A stretch of 64,000 nucleotides of DNA, taken from assembly GCA_012064385.1 (NCBI GenBank), contig QRDG01001737.1:372001-436000 (forward strand), read 5' to 3'. The position numbers and the translations under genes are program-made. This DNA is from Puccinellia tenuiflora. Lineage: Eukaryota > Streptophyta > Magnoliopsida > Poales > Poaceae. The notes beneath the pieces were generated by a model. It searched no databases. It had not been told where the DNA came from and worked only from the letters and a program-made list of their open reading frames with translations. Below are positions 53,678 through 62,373 of the stretch, one piece after another; position 1 is the stretch's first letter; each line of letters starts with the position of its first letter.

Positions 53678-53989
53678 TACGTACTTTTCACCCCAAAATC
53701 TATCACATTGGACACAATTCACCCTAAACTCTAAAACCGGGTAATTTGTACCCTAAAATAGTACATACCGGACAAATCACACCCTGGGAGTGGTTTTGCT
53801 CAATTTGGGGCGGTTTTGAGTCAATTTTGACATTTTCTTCGATGACGTGGCGCTGATGTGTCACAAAAAAAAAATCCCAAATACGCCCGCCGGAGCTCGC
53901 CGCCGTCGGGATTGCTCGCCGGATACGCCGACGGTCGACCGAGGTGCGGCCGGGGTGGAGGCGAGGGTGCGGCCGGGGTGGAGGACATC

Positions 53990-54465
53990 TGGCGGCGACG
54001 AATTTCATCGGGGTGGAGGACATCCGCGGCCTCGACGGCGGAGACGGCGAGGCAGGGGACCCACCGTAGCAGCTCCAGCTCGGCGGCGTTGCGGCGGTGA
54101 GGGTATGAGCACCCGCGCGAGCCGGTCGGCCATGGCCGGCTCGGAGGTGGCGACGGCGGCCTCCTCGGCGTCCACGAGCTCCGCCATCCGCTTGGTAGTG
54201 AAGCCGAAGCAGAGCTCCCCGCGGCTCCCGGGCGGGCCCCCGTCGCCGGTGAAGAGGTCGAAGCAGGAGGGGTACTTGCGGAGCCAGTTGGCGGCGCGGC
54301 CGAGGAGGTCGAGCGTCTTGAAGCGGGACTGGAGGAGGCGACGGGCGCGGAGCGGGACGGGAAGCGGAGGAGCAGGCGCTTGATCTGGTTGTTCACGATC
54401 CAGCGACGGTTCCGGCGGAGCGCAGCCTCCAGCACCGGGTCCTTCGGAGACGACCACCGCCCCAT
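53990..54465 (-). pseudogene. Captured PORR-domain (organellar RNA-recognition) gene fragment
   Basis: On the minus strand from ATG at 54465: KDPVLEAALRRNRRWIVNNQIKRLLLRFP, then (after a 1-base frame change near 54345) LQSRFKTLDLLGRAANWLRKYPSCFDLF, FGFTTKRMAELVDAEE, EPAMADRLARVL, and in a third frame ELELLRWVPCLAVSAVE. These match the N-terminal part and a later RWDP.LA.SA.E-type motif of plant PORR/WTF1-like proteins, which bind organellar introns. The part between is deleted. The coding frame is broken, so it is a gene fragment moved by the MULE. The identification is from remembered family pattern. Confidence 0.72.
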
Positions 54466-54787
54466 GGCCGCGCTTCAGCGGTCACCAGCAGCAGCAGCCC
54501 CGGTGGCGGCGGCGGATTGGCATCCGATGGCCGGATCTGAAGGTCAACGCAGAGGAGAGGATGACAGGTGGGGCCCATGTTGCGCTACGCCACGTCATTG
54601 CCACGTCATCGCCTAGTCATCCAGAAAACCGCCCAAATCGGTGCAAAACCACTCCCAAGGTGTGATTTGTCCGGTTTGTACTATTTTAGGGTACAAATTA
54701 CCTGGTTTTAGAGTTTAGGGTGAATTGTGTCCAATGTGATAGATTTGGGGGTGAAAACTATACTTAATCCTTAAGACAAATGCTGGC

Positions 54788-55164
54788 CAATATAGCTGGC
54801 CAAAGGGGCCGTGCCAAGTGGGCCGGCCCGAGGCACGGCTCTTTTGGCCCGGCCCGAGCACGGCACGACATGATTTAAATGGGTCGCGACATGGCATGGA
54901 CCCATTAGTACTCGGGCAGGCCTTCGATTTGAGGCACGCCGGGCGGCACGACACGATTAGTTTTTTTTTAATTTTATAGTTATTTAACCTATTTTTTCGA
55001 ATTTTTGGTCTATAATAGTGTTAATCCGGTCTGTCGGGTCATATTCGTGCTAAATGGGCCGTACATAAACCGGCCCGTCGGGCCTTAACCATGCCATCGG
55101 GCTGTGCCGAAAGTCCAGCCAAGACCGGGCCGGGCCGGCTCGGCTTGTTTGGCCAGCTATACTG
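54788..55164. mobile_element. hAT-like MITE (about 377 bp)
   Basis: Inverted ends CAATATAGCTGGCCAAA (left) and TTTGGCCAGCTATACTG (right), followed inward by GGGCCGGCCCG-rich text on both sides. This style (GGGCC, GGCACGGC) is typical of grass hAT-like MITEs. No convincing 8-bp target duplication was found. Confidence 0.5.
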
Positions 55165-56868
55165 GCCTGGCAGTCTCGCACCCGCCCGCACCGCTCCCCT
55201 ATATATGGGCTGTTTTACGGTGCAATTTACTAGTCCTATGAGTCAGTAGTATTGAGTCATATCAACCGTTGATTACATGGGTATTTTAGGTAACTATATT
55301 TTGGTATTTCTCTTTTACTTTATTTTCGAAATCAGGATAAAGATTCGATTTGATCTGTTACTTCGGAAATGCAACTGTGGTCAATCACGATCCATGAAAC
55401 TATGGAAGTGCCTCCATCGAGGGTTATTTTTTCTTTTCTTTTTTTTGAACATCGACATCAAGGTTTAGATCTTTTCTTAGTCAGCATAATGGAACGTTGA
55501 TTAAAATCGTGAAAGAAAAACTGTACTTACTGAATTACAGCGTGCATGTTAACTTGGGAAGTAGTGCCCCGCAAAAACAACTTGTGATCGAACTAGTGAC
55601 ATATGTATGTATTCGTCGTTCTACAAGGGCAATTCCAACGGACGATCCATTTTATCCATGTACGTTCGTGTCCGCGTTGGACAAAAACCAACATCCAACG
55701 TAGGGGCGTAAACGGATATCGGTCCATTTTTCTGACAGTTTTGTGCAGGGTCGGACTATGGCGTCGATCCATGTTGCTCCCCCTCTGAGTGGGTCTGTAT
55801 TGAAGCTGGTGATTCCCTGTTTGTGCTTTCTCGGGGCTGGTCTTGCACGACGTCTTGGTTAGCAGAGGTCAATTGACGATGTGGACATTTTGTGTGGCGG
55901 CTAGCTTGGCAACAATGGAGTTAAGCGATGGTGTGGTCGTGGCAAGACCTTGCTAGTCGGCTTGATCCGGCGTGTCCGAGTGTCTTCGTGATGGTCTCCT
56001 CGGGTTATGAATTCGGAGCTATTATATTCTCAAGCACTACCTTTGAGCAGCGACGATGACCTGCAAGGGCGGTCCGGTGGTGAAGATTTTCTTCGGTGCA
56101 GATCTTGCGCATCTCCTCTTGTGAGCTCGTCATCATAATCTAAATTGTCTATCCCTATGAGAAGAGTCATCTCTTTGGCATAGTCTGGTGTGGGTGTTAA
56201 GACGTCGCATCGGCGAGGTTTTTCTCGGTGTTCTCTTGGTGAAGCCGGAGTTGCTGCAGGTGATGAGGATGACAGACGTGGGCATCCTCGACGACGACTT
56301 TCTCTTCAGTGGTGTGTGTGTGCAGCTTGTGTGGGTAGCTAGGGTTGTTGTGTGTGCCCTCGCCATGAATGTGTTACATGAGGGTCGGCAAGGGTGTTCT
56401 TTCCGGGTTTCGGTCGGTTTCCCGCTAATAAACCGACCAACTCTTTTCTGCTTAATTAATGAAAATGAAAAGTATTTTGGCTCTTAAAAAACAATTATTT
56501 ATTGTAAATGCCAAATTAAGTGCTTGCCAATGAAGTAGTAATACGTTGGGTAATATTTTTTTTTTCTAGTGACAAAATATTTTTGAGCTGTACAACAAAG
56601 AAACTTCACGTGAGCTTTGTCTTCATGTAACATATAAATAAAAGTTTTACACGGAAAGTTAAACAATAAGAACCAAGTAAACTATGAGAGATTAGGCTAA
56701 GAAAGCTAGTATAAGGAAGGTTAAGATATGCAAGGTATACAATTTGCCCACGTTGCCGCCTGTCTGGTCCGTCCTTTGCGCTGCATGTTTTATTATCCTT
56801 TTTTGCATACCGAATTTGCTCATTGTTGAAAACATACTACTCCATTAGTAAACAAGTATTGATAAATC
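55165..56868. other. Mostly unassigned DNA upstream of the host gene
   Basis: No gene supported. About 55740-56480 reads like an old retrotransposed or LINE-type 3' end in plus orientation: GC-moderate sequence ending CCCGCTAATAAACCGACCAA, then TTAATTAATGAAAATGAAAAG, a layout I associate with repeated wheat sequences. 56490-56868 is AT-rich. Confidence 0.35.
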
Positions 56869-56932
56869 TTGACTGTCAAATTCTGTTGGTTGGACGGCTG
56901 GTATTTTTCTGACCCTACCGTAAAAAGCCTCC

Positions 56933-56940
56933 TATATATA
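56933..56940 (+). promoter_or_regulatory. TATA box of the host gene
   Basis: CCTATATATACC, about 150 bases upstream of the ATG at 57085, followed by a CT-rich leader (CCCTATCCCTCTCTCTG). Transcription would start near 56965. Confidence 0.65.
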
Positions 56941-57084
56941 CCAGTCGAAGCCCTATCCCTCTCTCTGCGCACTCCACGGTCCACGCGACTAATAGCTCGG
57001 CAACGAGATCCTCCTTCCCGATCAAGGGCCGCCGCTCCCCTCTCCTCCTCCCTCCCTGTGCGGATTTACGGCTCGTCTCTCGCC

Positions 57085-57923
57085 ATGGCAGTAGTGGTAT
57101 GGAGGCACCTGCGGGCCGCCCGTAACGCATCCCTCGCATCTCGCACCGATGCGACAGCCGCGTATCGCGCCACTGCGATGACCTCCCGCTCAGCGCGTGC
57201 GGCCCCCGAAGCCGCCAGTTGCGCCGCCAGCTTAGGCTCACGCAAAGCTCCCCTGAAGAACTGCCCAACTCGCGACGGTGTCTCCACTAAGCCCCGTGGC
57301 AGCGCTCCCTTCTTTGCCACTCGGTACTTCTCCACTCGGGGTTCCCCACCTGTTTACGAGCCAATGAAAGGTAAACAAATCCCACCTTTTTCCTGGTGCA
57401 GGTTCATTTTTCATAGATGTCGTTAGGAATCCATGTCTTAAATTCTTTGTGCTAGCTTGTTACAAACCAAATTGCATGCAAATGTCTGTGTCACTTTGCT
57501 GCTAACACTTATATAAAACTGCTTGCCATAGATGATGCTACGATCCCGACGGACAAGGATCTTGAGTCGGATGAAGCCACATGGGCCATGTATGAGCGCT
57601 GGTGCAAGGCTCTTAGAAAGCAACGTGACGATGAAGAGGAGAAGGCTCGCCGGTTCAAATTATTCAGATCCAATGCAAAGTTTGTGCACTACTGGAACTC
57701 CTATGTTCCTCCTGATCCAAAGGAAGCAGTCACTTATCTCAAGAAAAAAGAAAGGGCAAAACAACTTATCATAAAAGGTAAAGACGTCTCACACATCGAT
57801 GAGCACTATCTGCCAATGGAATTAGGTTGTTGTGCCGATGGTGGAGATCCTTATATTACCGAAGAAAATCTGCGCTGGTTGGAAGAAATCGAGGAGGAGG
57901 AGAAGGAGAAGAAGATGAACTGA
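57085..57923 (+). CDS. Host gene: I29 (cathepsin propeptide inhibitor)-like protein, predicted mitochondrial, 225 aa
   Basis: Two exons, 57085-57370 and 57532-57923, joined through a 161-bp GT-AG intron (phase 1), give 225 residues. Residues 1-90 are Arg/Ala/Ser-rich with almost no acidic residues and end ATRYFSTRG, typical of a plant mitochondrial presequence with an R-x-F-S-type cleavage area. Residues about 113-151 (WAMYERWCKALRKQ, EKARRFKLFRSNAKFVHYWN) fit the ERFNIN helix pattern of I29 propeptides: E117, R136, F140, N143, V147, N151. The rest is a Lys/Glu-rich tail with DEHYLPMELGCC. No peptidase domain follows, as in other small grass I29-only proteins. A TATA box and CT-rich leader support expression. 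This is the one gene here that looks like ordinary, intact host sequence. Confidence 0.82.
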
Positions 57924-58180
57924 GTTATGCTGTGCTGTTCCATATGTACTAAGCTCTTGTTGAAGCAAATCGAGGAGGGGAGGAGGAGGTGATGAACTGA
58001 GTTATACTGTAATAAGCTATGCTTTTCTGTTCCATGTGTGCTAAGTTATGCTTTCCATGTGTACTAAGTTATGCTTTCCATGTGTGCTTCAATGTGTACC
58101 AAGTTATATGCTTCCAAGTGGCTAAGTTATGTTTCCAAGTATGCTAAATTGTGTTGTGCTTCCATGTGCTTCCAAGTGTG
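57890..58180 (+). repeat. Duplicated gene end and short 3' repeats
   Basis: The sequence around the stop (AAATCGAGGAGG...GATGAACTGAGTTATGCTGT) is repeated about 73 bases later (about 57966-58012: GATGAACTGAGTTATACTGT). After that CTAAGTTATGCTTTCCATGTGT-like units recur four to five times to about 58180. The second copy lies in the 3' UTR, with a 5-residue shorter Glu run. Confidence 0.8.
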
Positions 58181-58893
58181 CTAAATGCTTTGCATTATCT
58201 TTCTCTAAGCGGTCATTATGTGTTCCACCTGTGCAAAGTATTTTAGTCTTCATCGTTTATGGGCACACCAGTTCAAACAGATCAAGATCAAGTCTGGAGA
58301 TCTCAATATATGAGAGCTGTTTGAACATTAATTCGTTGAGCGTTAAGACCAACTAAAGTTTTGCGTATTGTCGTCTCCAGAATTCAATTTTTGTACTACC
58401 TCTGTCCTAAAAAGTACGTCACAGATTTGTCAAAATTTGAATGTATGACAAGAGCTGTCCAGGACAACGACCGATTTGGTTGCTTGCTTCGGACAGACTT
58501 CTATTTAACGAAAGACGTCAATTTTCCCCAACACACGCAGGCGACTTGACAGGCTCTCAAAGCTAGGTCAACGTGCACAGGAAAAGCCCTATTATGAAGG
58601 CAGGTAAGAAAGGGCCTATAATTACTCCTTTAAATGTTATTAGAAGATGACCCGGCCAACCAGGGCATTAGCGCTTGCCACCTTATCCTGACCACCTGTT
58701 GGGGTGAAAGAGTGAAAATTCTCGTCCCACTTTTCACTACGGTCGTTAGATCGGTTTTTGTCGTTTGTCACTTCTTGGTTGCTACCGTGGGTCGATGACA
58801 TGTGGGGCAATTTGTGGAAGGACCCTCGTCTGTGTCGCCTTTCTTTTTGTCTGTCTCGCTCGGTGGTGCAAACCCTAGATCAAAAAATACCTC
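58181..58893. other. Intergenic DNA downstream of the host gene
   Basis: No gene. CTACCTCTGTCCTAAAAAGTACGTCACAG at about 58396 resembles one end of a Mariner/Stowaway MITE without a visible partner. The rest is unremarkable. Confidence 0.4.
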
Positions 58894-59275
58894 TCAGCTC
58901 CCAAACGTGACTGAGGCCTCCTCTCTCCCACTCCCGTGCTCTCCCCAGCAGGCAGGCGAAAGGAAGCGGCGCTGCAGGACCTTGTCCTGGAGGAGGGCGG
59001 CGACGCGGATGGAGTCGGAGGTGGCGGCCGTGGTGCCACGTGCCCTCCCTAGCCGCCTCTCCACGAAAATCGTCTCCGCGAGCTATGGACGGCGGGCGAA
59101 TACAGTGCCACCTCTCTATCTCAGCTCCCAAACGTGACTGAGGCCTCCTCTCTCCCACTCCCGTGCCCTCCCCAGCCGGCGGGCGAAAATGAAGCGGTGC
59201 TGCAGGAGCTTGTCCCGGAGGAGGGCGGCGACGCAGACGGAGCCGAACGTGGCGGCTGTGGTGCAGTGGCGCATC
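58894..59275 (+). repeat. Tandem duplication, 227-bp unit (second copy partial)
   Basis: TCAGCTCCCAAACGTGACTG begins at 58894 and again at 59121. Both are followed by CTCCTCTCTCCCACTCCCGTG and GGAGGAGGGCGGCGACGC. The unit is GC-rich and exon-like (a 43-residue frame starting MESEVAAVVP in copy 1) but I recognise no protein. 59285-59437 then holds two copies of GGGGGGGCAAATGGGCT. Confidence 0.85.
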
Positions 59276-59437
59276 TTGGGCTGACATGCTGGGGGGGCAA
59301 ATGGGCTGTGGAGGTAGAATCACAGAGTATTGGGTCAAGATTGGGGGGGCAAATGGGCTATTTACCATGGGTATGTTGGCTAAAATTTCCTGGGCTGGGG
59401 GAGAGGGGGGGCGGTGGCCCCCCTGACCTACACATAG

Positions 59438-60520
59438 TGTCGGAGAACTGTCCCAGGAACTGGGGGTGTCTCGAGAAGGATCGAGTAAGGGGCTGAACAT
59501 GGAATCAAACAACCCTCAATGTGCTCCGGCGACGGTGCTCGTCGGACTCGCTGCGGGCCAGCACTGCAGAGACGAAACGCTCGGTCTTACCCAGGTTCAG
59601 GGCCCTCTTGTGGAGGTAAAACCCCTACGTCCTGCTTCGGTGTATTGCACTGCTTGGAGAGTTCACAGTACAAGGAGAGCTTGTCGAGCTCGAGGTGGCT
59701 AACAATGGCTACTTGCTAGTCTTCAGATCTAGGGTTTTTGGGTAAGCTCCTAGACTCCAAAAACCGAACCTACTCAAGATCGAACCCTTTGCTTGGGCGT
59801 GCTCCCCCTCCTTTTATAGGCGTCTTGGACCTCTTCTGCCCAAACATTTGGGCGGGAAGGGTTACCACATGGCGACGATGGAGGAGGCGCGGCGCACGAT
59901 AAAGGTGAAGTCCACCATAAAGGTAAAGCTCGTGGACGCGGTCCACGGCAGGGGAACGGCGTCACCAAAGCTGAAAAGGGGGCACCGACCAGCTGGACGG
60001 TGGGCTGGCGCTTGCCGAGGTGGGAGGTGACCCACGGTGACGTCGTCCTTGGAGCATAGCTGCAGATGGTTCCCTTATCACCAAAGAGGCAATACTCGTT
60101 GTCCGCTTTGCTTGGCTCCGCTTTGTTGACTGCTTTATACATGGAAACAGCAACTGCGGCGTCGTCGTCATCGCGCGTAGGCACGTGCGTCACTCTGCAC
60201 ATGGCGCAGAGCCCATGTGCGCTCTGCCGCGGGGGCAGAGATGGCTTCACGAGGAAGGAGCTTTGCGAGGCGAAAAAGCCTCGCCGAGCCCCCCGGCTGG
60301 TCCTTAGCGGAATTGCGGGTAGCGTCGGAGACACCGTGTCGAGTTGCGATCCCTCGCCAAGGGAGAGAATCCTTGGCGAGGAGAAAAACCCTTCGCGAGG
60401 GGAAAGTCCTCGCGAAGCTCGCCAGGCTTGGAGAGCCTGGTCCTTAGCGAAAATCATCCAAAGAATCTTGTGGGCCCTGGCAGGCCGGCCCGTGGTACCC
60501 TGGTTTCCACTATGCCGACA
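59438..60520 (-). mobile_element. 3' LTR of Tat-type element G (1,083 bp, minus)
   Basis: Plus-strand limits are TGTCGGAGAACTG and TATGCCGACA. On the minus strand there is a TATA box (TATAAAAGGAGG, about 59807-59818) and the U5 motif GCAGGACGTAGGGGTTTTAC...CTGAACCTGGGTAA (about 59585-59635). The tract GTAGCCCCCGGG (60521-60532) is the complement of a polypurine tract. Flanking CATAG (59433-59437) would be the duplication, partner not in view. Confidence 0.85.
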
Positions 60521-60826
60521 GTAGCCCCCGGGCCCGCGACGGGCACGCCGAGGCCCATGGACGAAGGCGAAGCGTTGAGGGGCCAAAGATGCCTGACAGG
60601 GCCGCGACACGTGGAGCGCTGCGGTTGCACCCGCGGCCACAACCTCCTCGGCTCCAACGGGCGACGTGGCGGGGCCCGCCACGACTTGGGAGCCAGTCAA
60701 TAAAGCCTGGGCGCGCGGTCGGCGCCCATCACTTCTCCCGTAACTCCTCCGCAAACTTCTCCCCACGCCTCCAATCTCTCCATAGCGCTCCAACTCCAGA
60801 GTCTTCGTCTTCTTCTCCGGCGACCG

Positions 60827-62290
60827 ATGGCGCCCAAGAGAGCAGCCACCGACCCGAAAGGCAAGGCCACGGTGCAGGCGGGCACGTCTGCGGCGATGGC
60901 GCGCGCCGCTGCCCTCGAGGGAGCACTGCCGCGGACGCGCGTCACCGCAGCGACGATAGCGACGGTGCGCCATCTGGCGGCGGCGAGAACCAACGAGCAC
61001 GGCGCCACCGAAATGAGGCCGGCTGGCAGCAGGCTCACCGAGGCGTTCTACCCCATCTTCCTCCATACTCTCTACGCCGGCCTGGTGCCACCGTTCTCCG
61101 ATTTTCTCCTGGCGATCTTGGAAGTGTACCAGATCCAACTGCTCCATCTTCATCCTAACTCCATCCTCATCCTCGCCATCTTCGCCCACTTCTGCGAGGC
61201 CTACATCGGCATCCGCCCCTAGGTGGCGCTCTTCCGCAGCTTCTACTCCCTCCGGTCGAGTGCGCAGAACGAGCGGCTCGGATGCGTCTCCTTCCGCATC
61301 GCCAAGGCCAGGAGCGACAACTACATTCCCATCGCCTGGTGCGGTGAGGACGCCATCACCAAGGTGACGAAGAAGGTGGACAAGTTCCGCGAGAAGTGGC
61401 TCTTCGTCGACGCCAAGGCCACACACCCCCTCCTGGAGGTGCCTGAGGGGCCCCCGAGGAAGTGGGCGCGCTGGGCGAGCGCGGACTTCAGGGGCTCGAG
61501 GCTTGACGCGGTGTACGAGCATATCCGACGCATCCGCGAGGCAGGGGTCACTGGCCAGATGGTGGCGAAAGACTTCACCAGGCGCCGCATCGCCCCTCTC
61601 GAACTGCACGCCGAGCCGGTGTGGCGATACGACGGCAAGGGGGACGCAATGCGGCTAAGCAGGGACGGCTTCGCGCCTGAGGTGCTACGCCAGATCATGG
61701 GCGTTCTTTTCTCGACGTCGGAGATCCCGTCCGCCACCAAGGAAGCGGCCAAACCACTCATCTGCTTCGCCGAGGAAATCATCGTGGAGCAACGCGTGCT
61801 CATGCCCACGTTCGACGAGTGGGGAATTGTGCCCGCGGGGCACCGCGGGCCTCGCCCTAACCCGTGGGCGGCGGAGCCGGAGTACATGGACGAGCCTCCG
61901 GAGCCTGAGGAGGCTGAGGAGTCCGCCGAGGAAGAGGCCTCGAGGAGCGAGGACCCCCTCGGCGAGGCTTTGAGGGGCGCTGATCCCGTTGGTGAGGACG
62001 TCGGCTCCTCAAGGAGCGTTCACGCTGAGGTGGACCTCCAGGTGCCCTCCTCCGGCGACGAGGAGGATGCCTTCCGCGTCGTCCGCTCCCAGCGCGCCGA
62101 AGAGGGAGAGGAGACGAGCGGCGGCGGGAGAGGGCGCTGCGAACCCCGCTCCAAGGCCGTCCACGACAGGAGGGCCGCAACCCCGAGAGACACCCCTCGC
62201 GCGGAGACAGGAGCGGCTCGGGAGGAGGCCGGAGCGACCAACACCCAGCCACCCAAGGCGAAGAAAAGGGTGTGGGTGATGGCCGGCGAG
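60827..62290 (+). pseudogene. Element G antisense gene: PF04195-like, first exon(s)
   Basis: ATG at 60827 opens MAPKRAATDPKGKA. The frame shows FYPIFLHTLYAGLVPPFSDFL, HPNSILILAIFAHFCEAYIGIRP, TAG at 61220-61222, then LFRSFYSLRSS and RKWARWASADFRGS, GQMVAKDFTRRRIAPLELHA, and an acidic tail (EPPEPEEAEESAEEEASRSED). Its position between a 3' LTR and the element interior, on the opposite strand, is the same as in A, B and C. A donor-like GA|GTAAGCC at about 62289 matches the B intron 2 donor (GTAAGCCTTTG). The sequence changes to another element within the next 80 bases, so later exons are lost. Confidence 0.78.
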
Positions 62291-62373
62291 TAAGCCTCTT
62301 TCTTTTCCCTCTTCATCCGGACGGGTTCCTTCATCACATCGGGTGAGCGCATTCTCTGTGGCCTTGTCCACAG

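Larger units (their letters stand above)
53494..54770. mobile_element. Pack-MULE (1,277 bp) with captured gene fragment
   Basis: Long terminal inverted repeats of about 165 bp: left starts GGATTAAGTATA, right ends TATACTTAATCC, and both continue TTTTCACCCC, CACATTGGACACAATTCACC, GGACAAATCACACC. A perfect 9-bp target duplication TTAAGACAA lies at 53485-53493 and 54771-54779. The interior (about 53870-54470) is GC-rich and carries a PORR-domain gene fragment, as in Pack-MULEs. A Stowaway MITE is inserted 12 bp inside the left repeat. Confidence 0.93.

Noticed and set aside
54780..55172. Firm 8-bp target duplication for the hAT-like MITE
   Set aside because: Flanks ATGCTGGC and GCCTGGCA do not match, so the element call stays tentative.
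56869..57084. Longer start for the host gene at 56869
   Set aside because: It would place the TATA box inside the coding region; the ATG at 57085 follows a TATA box and CT-rich leader.
59774..61609. 611-codon minus-strand frame over the G LTR and antisense gene
   Set aside because: It spans an LTR, its polypurine tract and the opposite-strand PF04195-like gene; composition-driven, with no gag-pol motif.
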